Source: Sphagnum compactum (Eukaryota; Bryophyta; Sphagnopsida; Sphagnales). Taken from it: a stretch of 64,000 bases of DNA. Every line of letters starts with the position of its first letter. Positions within the stretch are counted from its first letter, which is position 1. This document shows positions 12,013 to 24,894 of this stretch, piece by piece. Location: the NCBI GenBank assembly GCA_965153455.1, contig OZ234494.1, positions 23,188,001-23,252,000 on the forward strand, written 5' to 3'. Both the position numbers and the translations under genes were made by a program. The notes under the pieces are model-generated. The model made no database searches. It was not told the DNA's origin and worked only from the letters and a program-made list of their open reading frames with translations.

Positions 12013-13352
12013 TGGCTACATCATTAAAACAAAGTGAATTTGTTTTAGATATGGGGTCCATTGCATTTCTAACATTACATTTTGATTCCCAATTTCAAAT
12101 GAAGAAAACCAAACTTCATTTATGCAACAAACATTGAAGCAAATGAATTTTAAACTTAATAACAAACCCCAAATTAGACTTCTTCCTTGTTATTGGGGTC
12201 CTTGAATCAAAATGGGTAAAAACATTTTAGTTTGAAAAATATGGTAATTGTGGGAAATTGTGTTAAATGATTTAGATGAATGTTGGGGTATTCAAATTTT
12301 TATTCCATTTAATCCAACTTTAGGTATTCATTTTAATTTATACTTTTGAAAGTGAACATGTGCATCAAATAAGGAAAATTTTTGCAAAGGATTTTTTTAT
12401 TTTGCATGTCATGAAAATGTTTTGATGATAAGAGAATTTAAATGATAAGCACCTACTATTGTAATACTTGGGCAAGTTTAATAGTTTCATTTTTGTTTAA
12501 TTTATTTCACAATAAGCAATCTTGTCCTTTTGAACCACTTCCCCATGCAACTAAATGTTCAAATTTGATCAATTTTGGGTGTTCATTGATAGATAGTATA
12601 ACTTTGCACTAGTTGTTGAAGATAAATGAATGGTAGTCATTAGCATGGAAATTATAATCCCAATTTCTTTTAAATTAATAATTCAAAAAGTTGACAAAAA
12701 GTCTTATTCCCATACCCCAAAAATGTTTTAGTGACTTTCTCCCCCTCTTGCCCACTATTGACAACCAATATATGTGTCCATTCACACATGTCAAGTTCTT
12801 ATTGCCAATATGATACACTTTGCACCCATTGCTTGGTATATATGTTCCAAATGCAACTTGCAACCTAGCACTTTCATATGCATATAAAGTAATATTATAT
12901 AAGCAATGGATTCAAATGCCACCATATTATATAGATCAATTTATGGCTTTTATGCTTTAGGGGCATGTAAAAATAAAAAACCAATCCAACATTGGAAATG
13001 ACGTCACATTGCACATTCTTAAGGAATAATGATATTATTTATTAAGCTAGTTCATTATGGGGCAATTCAAGAAGTGAACTAATAGGTCATCACACCTTTG
13101 TGCCATTTCACTTTAGATGAAAACTTAACACTTAATAGCCTAGTCATAATGTCCACCTCTAATTGAATTAATTAACTGCTAAAAACTGATAGTTGAACTA
13201 AAAATTGGTTAGATTTTTATATCAACAATCTCAATCTTAGATTAAATTTTTTTCATAAAATGAAAAGATCTTTTCAAAGTTAAACAAGATGAAAATTCAG
13301 TCTTAATCATGTAAAGATAAATAGTTTTTTAAATATCATATATATTATGTAT
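11645..13352. other. AT-rich intergenic DNA with a TAA microsatellite
   Basis: No gene is recognised. An (AAT)n tract runs from about 11975 to 12012. The rest is low-complexity AT-rich DNA with short chance frames. Confidence 0.5.
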
Positions 13353-13374
13353 TGTGTGTGTGTGTGTGTGTGTA
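13353..13374. repeat. (TG)n microsatellite
   Basis: An uninterrupted run of alternating T and G of about 21 bases. Confidence 0.85.
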
Positions 13375-16300
13375 TTAATTTTGTAAGCATGTCTTGACAT
13401 GAAATTTTTTTGTGAAGGTAACATTTTTTATAACTTTTGGCACCTTGAGTACATTATTTAAAAGTAGGCTAGAACTTAGGGGTGGATCACATGTTTGTAG
13501 CAATACGTGTGATCCTAAGGTTATATATATAAAATAACAAGTTTGTATCTATTAAATGTATAAAGTGGTAACACATTATATCATGATAACTTTGAAAAGT
13601 CTTGTACATGTGATGTTGTATGTTGATACATGATTATATATTTAATTAGCATATTAAAAATTATTGTAATTAAAGTTTTTTTAGTATTGACTTGTAATGT
13701 GGGGAATTAAAATATTTACACTACTTATTACATAGATTATAGTTATTATTACATACACTACTATAGAACTTGTCCCTAAACCACTCATGATTTCACCCCC
13801 TTTCCACTTGGAGAGTGTCTATTCCATTTTATTGGATTGGGGGTGGAAATCCCCAATGGTTGGGAACCCATGGCAAGGTGTCCACTATGTTTCCACAATC
13901 CACCAACTCCATCCACTCAATTCCATTGGTTTCCACCTAATTCACCACTTGCACTAGATGGTTGGGGGTAAAGTTTGTTTTTGTCTGCCCATCCAATGCA
14001 TGAGCATTGTTTGAATTTGGGCCGTGGATGCTAGGTGGGCATTGTGGTCTAACATTTGGTAGTTGTGGGAGGGGCCATAGTGGAGGAAGGTTGTCATATC
14101 AACCTACATATATACATTCAAACGATCTTCCAAGGAAAATATTAGTTTTGCATAGTCCTTTAGTCTAACAATCCTTGGCACTCTCATGTTGACATAAAGG
14201 ATCATACTTAGTTTCTTCAATTGAGATTATATAAACAAACCAACTAACCTATTGAAATTAATTAAACATATATTAGCAATATCTCACAACAACATATTGC
14301 AGGGTTTAGGTCTACTAGTCCTATGAATCCCCAAGTTTTACATGGAATTAGACATTGACCTAAAAGGAGTACATGAAGATTCCATACTAAGATATAATTG
14401 CAATGTTTAATAACCAATGCAAACCTTGTTGGCAAGTAAGAATGAATGCCACTAGATGGTGGATTGTTGTGGAATTTTATTCCTAGTCCCAATTTATTGT
14501 TTAGTTGAACTCAACAATATTGTCTTGCATCCCAAACAAAACCACACAATATACGTCAATGTAGATGTTTGTGTTGATCACAACACAAAAACCCTAAATC
14601 AATTCACACAAAACTCCTTCAAATTAGTGGTGACACAAGATCATCAAACATTGCAAATCCAAAACTTAGCCCAATAATAATGTTATAATTCACACAATAC
14701 CAATGAAAGAAACCATTGCCCAAAATGAACTATATTAGACAAAAACAAGTGTAATCATGACCAAAAAGACATCAAATGTTTCACACTTTCAACCCACAAT
14801 AGTATTGACCAAAACTTACAGGTAAGGCCTCATGCTCATATGGAAGCATGGCAGGGCTTCCATTCAAGCATAAGGAATTTGTGGCCATTATGTTAAAATG
14901 GAAGCTCGCCATGCTTCCAAAATTGCTTCTTCAAAACTCCCAAGTTCATAGCCAAGTGATGGGTGCAAAAAATTATCTTGCAATAGATAATAAACCGTAC
15001 CACTAGACCAAATTGTAACACACTGAACACAAGGAATTAATTCCAACCAGCTATGGCCAAGTGGAAGGATGGACTCAATGAATTTCAAATTTTATTGGTT
15101 CAATGGTGATGGAATGTCTAAACACCTATATCGCTAAAATCCTAACAATAATTTCAAAACCAAGGTCCATACTAATTGGATTTTTTTTCCCACATTTCTC
15201 ATGTGCATTTCAATGAAAATGCATTGACAAACCAAAGCTTTGAATTTTGATACCATCAACAATGTCAAGACAAAGATTCATGACAGTTGGTAAAAGTTCA
15301 ATATCAATGGGCTTAGTGAATTTGCAGTTTTTTTCATACCATGGACAACGGACTCATCACACATTGAAAGAAATGTTCTACTACCACAATACTATCAATA
15401 CAAACATGGGTCCAACCACTCTATTAGGAGCTCCATGTGCCCCCTTAGACCACTGCTTTATTCTTGGAATCATTTTAATATCTTTTTAATACATCTTTCA
15501 AAAAAATATTTAAAATCTTTAAACTTTTCTTAATACTATTATGCTAAGGTGTATATTAAAAAATATCCAAAAAAATTTCATTAAAAAAATTTCCAAATTG
15601 TGTTTTTAATGTCAAAACTACTTTCAACTACTTTTATGCAATTTTTAAGTAATGGAAACAAGAGGTTAAAAGTCCTTATATGTATTTCTCATTCATTAGA
15701 TTGATTCCAAATTTTTATGACATGTACATAATGTATTCACAATAAATTTTTATAAAACATTATTCCATTTATTATTTTTATTTATTTTTACAATCCAAAA
15801 TTCAAAAAATTAAGTAGTGGTACTTTTGGTACATGTTAGTATGAATGCATCCACATCCATATTATATTCTATCTATTAGTGATCATCCAATGGGTAAAAA
15901 AATTTGTATCTCAATGACCATGGAGTGACAAATTAAATTGGGACTTATTTGATACCATTGCCAATGTCAAGACAAAGATTTAGGTCAATTGAACTAGCTG
16001 ACCTAATGTACAAAATTTTAATTCCCTAAGATTGAATAAATAAAGCTACTTAATCAAGGATTATCAAAGATAGATTGTCAAAAAGTTCAAGGAACATAAT
16101 CAAAGGTACCTTAATAAATCTATAAAAGTTCGAGAGTAAGCTCACCTACAACGTATGGATGAAGAATGTGGCCAATCTTCGCAAGAGTATCAAAAACAAA
16201 TTCATAGGGCTTAAAGCTTTGGGTATAGTTGAATTTTATTGTTATGCATCATCCTAAATGGATGTTGGCCTGATGTTCAAACATAATAAGGTGTGGGAAG

Positions 16301-17440
16301 TTGCAAAATCCAATCGTGCATTTTGCAAACTTGGTGAATTTGATGTCACATTCAATTTTAAGACCTAAACAAAAGTCATGCCACAATGCCACAAATTAAT
16401 CAACAAGGTCACTACATTATTTGGAAACTAATTTTTTTAACTCAATTTGCCACCTATACAAGACTAGAAAATCCTTATAATTTGATTTTGATCTAATACC
16501 ATCCAATGAAGCACCTTAAGCCAAAATTAATGCATGAATAACACAAGTCCAAATTCACATTGTCGTCGCATGTCCTTCACCTCTATCCTAGGCCCTTTCT
16601 CATCAAGTGAAGGTGTTTCCAAAGGTCACAAACACTCACTTATATACTAACCAAAAGAAATCTAAACAAGAAATTTCTTAAAGTATACACATCACATGGC
16701 TCCCCATGTGATTCAACATGCACACTAATGTGACAAAGGGTGTAATCACAATCAAATGAACCAAAAGGACATTGGGTGACTAAAAAAACTATATTTTTTT
16801 GTTGCATTTGTCTATGTGGTGCCATTTGAATGTCATAACAATTATGGGAAGTAGTGCTTATTTTCAAATATGAATGATGAGGATTCTAAATCAAACTGTC
16901 AAATTTTTTAATTTTGTGTTTTGTTTGGTGTTTAGGACTTTTGAAATTGAATTTTTTCATATCAAGGAAAGGAGTCAATTATAAAAGGGTCCTTAATTTT
17001 CACAATAAAAATTTTTTTACACTCAATTTTTTTGGAGTAATTATGGGGAAATATGACACATGCATCTACAAAACATTCATATTGTAAGAAATGTGTATTT
17101 TTTTTAAAAATGGAAATTTAAAGCCTATTGAAGTTCGAGAGTCCTTTGCCATGTGTAAATGTGGTGCAGTAACATGTTGTTTGTAGCAAAATTTCCTAAT
17201 TTTTTGTAAAAAAATGAATCATGAAATCATCAGTGTGTTCTGATATGATGTTTTGTGAGGAAGGTACAACTTAAAAAACTTATCCCATATTGTTTATTCT
17301 CCATTCCTAATTTGAACATTATAAACAAGGGGTGTGGTCATCCAATTCACATTAAAAAATGTGTGCACATGGGATGAAGCATTTAAAAGGCTTAACCCAA
17401 AACAAAAAGAAAAATTATGCACAATTTCAAACTACCCACC
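13375..17440. other. Non-coding interval with a weak direct repeat
   Basis: No gene or recognisable transposon protein. About 30 bp containing AATGTCAAGACAAAGATT occurs near 15247-15280 and again near 15950-15983, in the same orientation about 705 bp apart. A CACTACTATAGAAC string at 13759 resembles a CACTA left terminus but has no partner I can pair. Short frames at 14262-14677 and 15247-15489 have no motifs. Confidence 0.4.
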
Positions 17441-17444
17441 CCCC

Positions 17445-17660
17445 CCAACCTATTGATTTACCTAGTTAAGTAAATGCCTAGTTTGACCTACCCACCTAGG
17501 TTAACATTGGTACCTACCTTCCTAAATACCTACCTAGGTATTTAACTTAGGAAGGTAAGACCTACGTACCTACCTTTTTACCTAAGTAGGTAAGTAGGTA
17601 TTTAGCTTAAGTTTGTAAGCACTTACTTGTGTACATACCTAGGTACCTACCAACCTAATA
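17445..17660. repeat. TACC/GGTA-rich degenerate tract with fold-back
   Basis: Dense, imperfect TACCTACC and GGTAGGTA words occur on both strands. ACCTTCCTAA pairs with TTAGGAAGGT around AATACCTACCTAGGTATT, giving a hairpin. Similar tracts occur near 23885-23965, 40960-41100, 47850-47935, 48395-48480 and 53590-53645. Confidence 0.6.
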
Positions 17661-17959
17661 TTAATATTTTGTATTAAATTCATTTTTAAATGCCATGCGA
17701 TATATTTACATTGGGTCACATGTCATAATCTAAATCATCCAAGCATGTGAATTGAACATCCCAGATTATTTCAAAATAATAATATTATTTATTTTGAATA
17801 ATAAAATATTAGGACATGTAGCAACACATCATTTGCCTTCAATAGTGACCAAAATAATCAATGTTAGTCACGTGACAATAGGTATACAATGGAATCAAAA
17901 GATGAACTTATATTTGTTGATTTTTTTGTTCAGCCAATACCCTTTATTATTTGCAATTA

Positions 17960-18071
17960 ATATCACATGTGACTTGTCGAAGGCGACTAAAGGGATTTTA
18001 GTCGCAAATGTCGCTTGCAATTACAAATTAGTCGCAAAAACTAGTCGAAAATAGGTGTTTTTCTTCTAGTG
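17960..18071 (+). mobile_element. CACTA (En/Spm) right terminus with subterminal repeats
   Basis: The segment ends ...TTTTTCTTCTAGTG, whose complement CACTAGAAGAAAAA is a typical CACTA-superfamily end. Repeated TAGTCGCAAA-type words (GGCGACTAAA, TTTAGTCGCAAATG, TTAGTCGCAAAA, ACTAGTCGAAAA) lie just inside, as expected for subterminal transposase-binding motifs. The matching left end was not found, so the element's extent is unknown. Confidence 0.6.
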
Positions 18072-18496
18072 TAGATTACATTAATTTATCACCATTTGAT
18101 TTCGAATAGAACATAAGACTGTTTTTTTTTAGGTATATTCTTTAAAGAAGAAAAATAAATAAGAAACCATTGTATCATTCTAGAACATGGAGCTTTAATG
18201 GAATATGAGATAAATATGTTTTGATCTCTGGAAAAACTTTGTTTCCATAGTCAAAGTTGTTGTTTTGATTTTGTTTTTATCATATTTTCATTATTGGATT
18301 TTAATTCTGAAATTAATTCTAAATTGATTTGAATGAGCAAATTGTGTCAATATTAGTTTTATTGTATTTCAGTCCAAATTTTAGACCAAAATATAGGATT
18401 AAAAATTCTGTATTTACCAATCAAGTCCTTTCTAGGTTAGTAAAAAATTGGGAATATGTTGGTTATGATTTGTCCTACTGAAAATTTAAAGCACAA

Positions 18497-19070
18497 GTGA
18501 ATACGTTTTTGGAAAATAGAAGACATGGTTTGAAATTGTTGATTGAAGCAAGTGCAACAAGGCCTAAAATTTGTGCAAAAGAACATTGGGAAAACATGAA
18601 ACACCTTATTGCTTCAAATGCAAAACAAGGCGAGGCAACTAGGAATCATGCCATGAGGGCACATGTCCAGACACCTAACCACTCAGGCCATGGTGGAGAG
18701 GTAGGGACAATAAGAAAATTGGTGAATTCTTATTTGCACTATCCTTGCCACATTTCCAACACAAGTGTTATCATGTTGGTGGCCAAGTGGTAAACTTGTT
18801 CTCCATCACTCAACTTCTTCGGTTCAAAGCCATCATGACTGATGTGTTTGAAGCATGTAAGCACCCCTTATCATGTTTGCAATAGTACAAGTTGTGAAAA
18901 TGGCACACATGGTGTAGGAAAATGAATTGGGATGGCCACCAACCCTAGCTAAAATAAATGCAGATTTGTTGAAACAAAAAGGGATTGCCAAACTTGGGGC
19001 TTCAACACAACTTGAAGGTGTTGTTTGTCCTTCTATGAACATGGTAAGGAAATTCCGCAAAATTTGACCT
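18497..19070 (+). pseudogene. Ptta/En-Spm-like transposon protein fragment
   Basis: An open stretch at 18497-18793 encodes a segment with HWENMKHL, then RNHAMRAHVQTPNHSGHGG. This follows the pattern of the plant Ptta/En-Spm domain (a Trp-containing stretch, then a basic Asn/Arg segment, then H..G). Another frame at about 18890-19060, with one in-frame stop, gives ENELGWPPTLAKINADL, resembling the downstream end of that domain. An intron or decay separates the two. Ptta proteins accompany transposase in CACTA elements. This copy is broken. The family call rests on pattern recognition, not alignment. Confidence 0.5.
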
Positions 19071-19430
19071 ATTATTGATGTTTATAATTGATTTGGACTT
19101 TAGGCAACAAATAAAAATTAGTCTTGAAGGCTAGGGCATGGAACTAAATGTTGGGCCACCTAATCCAGTATAAGCACATGTGAAATTAATTCTAAGATTG
19201 CATGTTCATGATTCTTGTGAATAATAGTGAACATGGAACCTTGTGGGAACTAGAGGTAAATTGCCATTTCATTATTTTAAAAATTTGTTTGTTGAATGTT
19301 GACATTGGTGTTTTGAACACAAACAGGGTCAATTAATAAGCCTCTTAGAGTATCACCATGCACACCAAATGGGAGTGATACAACCAATTGGAATCACATG
19401 CTTGGAACATTGAAAGGATCGGTGGCTTAG

Positions 19431-19778
19431 GTGGTTGCTACTATGACCAAGAACAATGCCCCTATAGTAATTGTGGAAAGTATAAAAAATGAAGAACTTG
19501 TGAATGTGCATACTACAACCACAAGAATGAAACCCATTGACCTTGACAAAACTTTTGAAGGTGGTACATTCCTAGTAGTAAACAGACATGAATTTGTGAC
19601 TAGTCATGGATATCCAATGCGCACTTTAAGAACAAAACTTTCAATCTGTAAAAGTGCCATATTGCAATACTTTCTTATTTCTTTAATGCACCCAATAGCT
19701 ATACATGGAGTCTTAGTGGGGTTCTTTCCATTTAAATTATGCACTAGTGGGCATTATGCCAATGTTGGTATGCAATAG
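19431..19778 (+). pseudogene. Unrecognised frame inside the CACTA-like gene
   Basis: A 115-codon frame between the Ptta-like and Ulp1-like parts. Its first half (about residues 1-65) looks like real coding sequence (mixed polar, TTTTRMKPIDLDKTFEGGTF); its end is probably intronic readthrough. I see no known domain. Position and strand suggest one exon of the same decayed transposon gene. Confidence 0.3.
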
Positions 19779-19974
19779 GTCCTTTTATTGGCACCATGTT
19801 AAAAATGCCAAGCTCAATAAGGTTTACTTTGTTATCTTGACCCCATAGATGAATTATTATGCAACCTTCCCTTCCCATTTGCTGGTAGAGATCTATTATT
19901 CAAGGGACTAAACTCCACATGTTGGCATTTGTAATGATTATGGCCTAACATGGTTTGTATGTATTATGCATGTA

Positions 19975-20395
19975 GGAGGAAAGAAATGCCTTGGGCGATT
20001 ATAAATCAATTTTTGAAGTTGCCCCCTCTATTCAATAGGAAGCCTTGGTTGATGGGTCCTAAGAGTAGACAAGTTGTTTGTTGCCCTACCCTTTCTTTTG
20101 ATTGACGTAGAGCTTATTTAGAAAGGAAATATATATATATATATATATTAAGGATAGGCAATTACCCTAACTTTAATATGCATGGCAGGTTGTTCATGAA
20201 TGTTAACCTAAATCGACATTTGTTATGAGTTTTGTCCATTTAACATGGATTCTTTCATGTGTCTAGGATGGAAGGAAAACCATGGACCATTTTCAATCAA
20301 CTTCCAAAGTTACAAATGCCCAATAGCAACCCCTGGTTGATGGCAACCAAAAGCAGGCAAGTATTCATCTATTGCCCTAAATTAATTTTGAACAA
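19975..20395 (+). repeat. Duplicated exon-like segment in the CACTA-like gene
   Basis: Two diverged copies, near 19985-20090 and 20270-20385, share CCTGGTTGATGG/CCTTGGTTGATGG and an ATTGCCCTA/GTTGCCCTA end. Both can be read as a short peptide with NPWLM or KPWLM followed by KSRQ. Each is preceded by an AG acceptor-like site (TGTAG, TCTAG). This looks like an internal exon duplication. Confidence 0.5.
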
Positions 20396-20479
20396 AAAAA
20401 TAATGTTGGGAATAGTTCATGGTAGAGGTTTTGTTTGAAAGGCACTAATTCCCCCAACCCTATCTTGTCATGATGATAA

Positions 20480-21829
20480 TCTGTGTCCAAGCTCTAGGTG
20501 ACTCCACATGCCAACTACAAGTAGGTGCCATAGTTCAGAATACTATGGTGGGTGTACAAGAGGAGAACACCAAAAGAGACGATGGCTTGGAGAAGTTAGA
20601 CCTAAATGACCAAAATGTTCCACACAACACAAAGGTCCAATGAAAGCGCAAGTCTCCAATCAAGAAGGTTGTTATAGAGGTACAAATAATTTCATGGGAC
20701 ACTAGTATCCATAGATTTTCTTTTCCTTTAATCTATGGCTTTCTTTCCATGTGGTCTTCTAAATATTCAATGGTACAATGGGGTTGTAATGTGATTGGTC
20801 CAAACATCTAGCAATTCTAAGGATGTTTTCCATGTATCATTTGCTCAAAAATTAAGATCTTCAGAAACATTGATATTATGATTTTTCACCTTCATTTAAA
20901 AATAAATAGATCAATTGTTCATTCAAAAAGCCTTTGTACCATGGTGATCCACGTAACATTTTGAAAAGTACATAATGTGACATGTTTGTAGTCAATCCTA
21001 AAACCAATGATGAAGGTTGAGCTTCTTAACCTAGCAAGTTGAACCCCATGTGCTTTGGGCGAGGTATGTGGTGTGGTGGGCATGACATACCATTGTAGCC
21101 CAATAGCACATGGGACTTGTATTATAGCTATTACATGTATAAAGAAAGGGTCAACAAGAGTACCATTTCCAAATTTGGTTGGCTCAAAGATGAAAGACAT
21201 GGCAAATGGCATGGTATTGTGGTGCGAGAAGGACATAACTATAATTAAGTAGTGTAGGTAGATATGCCATTAGTGTTTCAAGTTAGTTCATAACACCTAC
21301 ATTAGTTTTTTGGAGTAAGTCTAGGAAGATATGGAACATGACCTAGAAGAATTAAAGTTTGTTTAGTGCATTTTGCGGTGGTTTGAACCATGTAACCATT
21401 GAAATGGTTTGTAACATAATTTGAAATAATCATGATCATGTTGTAGTAGAATGTGTAACTAATATATGCATATGTTACTTGCATATCTTCTAATATGCTA
21501 GTTATTTACATGAGTTATTGAGGTGGTTTATAACATAGGTTGAAATAGGATTGATCATGTTATAGCAAAATGTGTAACTAGCATATGCATATGATCTAAT
21601 TTTGTAACTATCACGTTTCTTTTATTATCCCTCCATGTTACAATTCCTATTTGTAATGTATTCATTGACTATAACCATGTCATATGACTTACCATGTAAC
21701 TTGCTAATTAGTTTCCCACCATATAATGCAATTATTTCACATTCTAATCTAATGCCATTACTGAAGAAAGGTGTGAACATGGAGATAATTGAATACATTG
21801 TTTTCTTCAAGGGATGAAGAACATGGTAA
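20480..21829. other. Interior of the decayed CACTA-like gene, function unassigned
   Basis: A plus-strand acidic, charged stretch lies near 20505-20690, ending in a Lys/Arg-rich patch. A 65-codon frame at 21055-21252 follows. Neither has a recognised domain. Two similar blocks near 21390-21490 and 21520-21600 share GTTTGTAACATA/GTTTATAACATA and AATGTGTAACTA, so they are a local direct repeat. Confidence 0.35.
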
Positions 21830-22815
21830 TCGACTTTGGTTTTAATGATGTTGAGGACCTCATTCATTTTCAGGCCAAATTAAGTGATACATGGCTTGAT
21901 TTCATGCTTGTACACACACATTTGCAATGAATGTAACACCGAATAGGAGTGGATATTTATTGTTGACTTCACAAGCATTTTCTTGTTTAAGGAATGATGT
22001 TGAAAGTAAGGGAAGGGTGGCTAGGTGGGGGAAGAAAAATTTCAAGAACCATACAATTTTTTGTAATATTGTGATTGCCCCTTATTTGGCTTAGAACCAT
22101 TGGTCCTTGTACATACTTGAGGAGAAGAGGACCACTTTGATTCAATACCAAGACACCATGATAACCCACCAACTTTGCAATTTTCAAAGAATGTGCGAAG
22201 AACATGGGCTATTTCTAAAGACTTAAAACCAGGTGATGGGAACTTTGAAAACTTCATGAAGGTGGAATTTTGTATTTCCAAGGTGCATAATCAAACAAAT
22301 GGTTGGGAATGTGGGCATCAAGTTGTTGCAAACTGTGCCACTTATATGAAGAACCGAAGGACACAATCTTTTTTATTAGGACAGTAGGTAAAATACATAT
22401 GCCTATGCCCTTATATTAGTATGTAAAATCCCATGTTCTTTTCTCTATTGTAATTTGCCTTGCTATTGAATATGTAACATGCATGAACCATTTAGTAGCA
22501 AGGTTTTTCTATATCAATGTTTGATGATGTGCATTGCAGGGGACATGGCTTTAAGTCTCAGCATGGGAAATTGAGAACATCATCATCCACGACTTTGTTG
22601 ATGAACTTAGTGTTGTAAATGAGAGTAGGGGTTATGCTCCTCCACATGTACTGCTTGTAGGGGACACACAATTTGGTCCCAGTGCTACGATTGTTATAAT
22701 AGATGCAGAAGCACAACAAGCCATCTTGGATGACATTCATAATAAGAATCAAGATAGCAGTTTAGAGAAGACTCTAAATAAAGGCAAGAAAGTCATTAAA
22801 CCTAGTAAGTAGCTT
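21830..22815 (+). pseudogene. Decayed Ulp1-like (C48) cysteine protease of a CACTA-type element
   Basis: Reading the plus strand with frame changes shows the three parts of a Ulp1/SENP-like catalytic core: NHWSLYILEE at about 22095 (His), a following Asp in IQYQDTM, and QTNGWECGHQVVANC at about 22295-22340 (Cys in ECG). The His part and the Cys part lie in different frames. A probable intron (22388-about 22537, GTAAAA to TTGCAG) leads into a further open stretch of about 80 codons ending near 22812, with one stop near its start. Ulp1 domains are often captured by plant CACTA and Mutator-like elements and cleave SUMO-like substrates. Together with the Ptta-like fragment upstream, this supports a CACTA-class source. 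It is not functional as read. Confidence 0.6.
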
Positions 22816-23578
22816 GCCCTCCCAACCATTTCTAACCCTATAACCCCATGTAAAACACCCAAGGCCCCTAGCAAAATCGTGCAAGGTAGGACAACAAATG
22901 TCAAAATATGTAATGCCCCTTGTAAATTTTTTTGAAGACGCATGTTTTAGTGCTTGTAGCATTTCTAAACATGTTATGTTACATGTTACATTAGTATGTA
23001 TGTATACAAAATTCAGATGATGCTTCTTTTAACATGTATGTTAATGATATATAATTACATAATGTAATTGTAATGTAGTGGTGTATAACATAATATAATT
23101 GCAATGTGGTGGGACTTATAATCCAATGTAATTAATGTATGTTACTATGCATGGAATCTTCTCTTACAATGTCTTTGCACTTTTGCAAGCTATGAAGGAA
23201 ACTATTTTGGAAGGTAGAACTTTAAAATGCATTTAGTTGCTAAGGAAGAGAGCAATTGGGCATTGAACTAAACACCCTTAGAGGAAGTTAACTTTGAGTG
23301 AAACCCTAAATTTATTTTGGTATTTTTTTTTGGTAGTCTTATTCTTCTCATTTTCAAGTTTGGGGTTGGCATCTTGTTATTACTAATCTTGTAGTTTAAA
23401 CTACCTATGTTAGGTTTAGGTTTGATAGTGACCTTCACCCATTGTAGGTGAGCAAGTGAAGTTCACATGGGATGTTACATGGTAGGTGGTCAATGCATTC
23501 ATTTCTTAATCTTTTGTATGATTGTTTGTTATTGTCCTTTAATGTTGGTTTTGGCAATAGAATATGGTTATAAATTGA
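22816..23578. other. Non-coding, rich in ATGTTAC/GTAACAT words
   Basis: No gene. The stretch 22900-23160 is dense in TGTTACAT and GTAACAT words, similar to the repeat field at 36.9-38.9 kb. They may be transposon subterminal motifs. Confidence 0.35.
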
Positions 23579-24439
23579 AACTACTAGGAAATGCATCCTA
23601 GTCCACTATGGGTTTCACTAGATTTTTGAGTGAATTTGGACATTTTTACCTAGTGAAATTGTTTAACCCCCTAGTGACCGAGGACCAGTTGCTACGGACA
23701 ATGACTTGTTTCACTAGTACCTAGTGAAACAAGGTTACTCTCAAGTGAAATACAAATTTACTAAACCATTCACTTGCTAGTTAATTAACTAATCAATATG
23801 GAAATTAATTAAATTTAATTATTTAATGTATAATATTATTGATAATTTCATGATTTTTAAAGCTTATTATTTATTGACACATGTCACTACCTACGTTAGG
23901 TTAAAAACCTAACCTAGGTAGGTAGATAGGCCACGTAATCAACCTAGGCACCTAACCTATGAATTCAATAAAAGAATATTCGGTCAACATACCATTGTTG
24001 ACCACACACAACACCACCCATGAGGTTTGATCCCTTGACCTTTGGAATGGGGGCAAACACCTTTACCATCAAACCACCGCACTTGTTGTGATAATATGTT
24101 ACATTACATTCTATTTATCAAATATTTCATTTTAAACATTACAAAAACATAAACTTTGAAAAAATTCATATCTTATTGAAATTTTGTTCAAATGAAATGA
24201 TTCGAGTTTATTTATTTTTTAAATTCAATAATGTACATAATTACATTTATTTCCTTTCGAAAGTTTAAAATCATTTGAATAAAAAATAAATTGAATATCA
24301 TTATTCAATAACATTTCATTGACCATTCTTTTGAAAAAAAAAATTTAGTAAATGGATTTTTTTTTGTTAATATAATAATACTACCTATGTTAAACTACTT
24401 TTCAATTATTATATGATTATTTTTCATTAATTTAAATTA

Positions 24440-24890
24440 TTTCACCCTACATTATTTACGGCTATTTATGGCTATTCTTAATTATTTTTGGTTATTTTTT
24501 GCTATTTCACCCTAGGCTACTTTTGGTTATTTTAAGTTATTTTTGGTTATTTTAACTTATTTCACCTTAGGCTATTTTCAGTTATTGTAAGTTTTTTTGG
24601 TTATTCTGTGTTTTTTTTGGCTATTGTAAATTATTTCAATTTAGATTACTTGGAGTTGTTATAAATTATTTTTGGTTATTTTAACTTATTTCACCTTAAG
24701 CTATTTTTAGCTATTGTAAGTTTTTTTGTCTATTATATGTTATTTTTGGCTATTGTAAATTATTTTAATTTAGACTACTTGTAGCTATTATATGTTATTT
24801 TTGACTATTGAAAATTATTTCATCTTAAGTTATTTTCATTTATTATAAATTATTTCACCTTAAATTATTTTTGGCAATTTTAGGCAATTA
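24440..24890. repeat. T-rich degenerate array (left arm)
   Basis: Imperfect repeats of GGTTATTTTAACTTATTTC and TTGGCTATTGTAAATTATTT type, with a higher-order period near 130 bp. The A-rich array at 26150-26560 reads as roughly its reverse complement. Confidence 0.6.
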
Positions 24891-24894
24891 TAAT

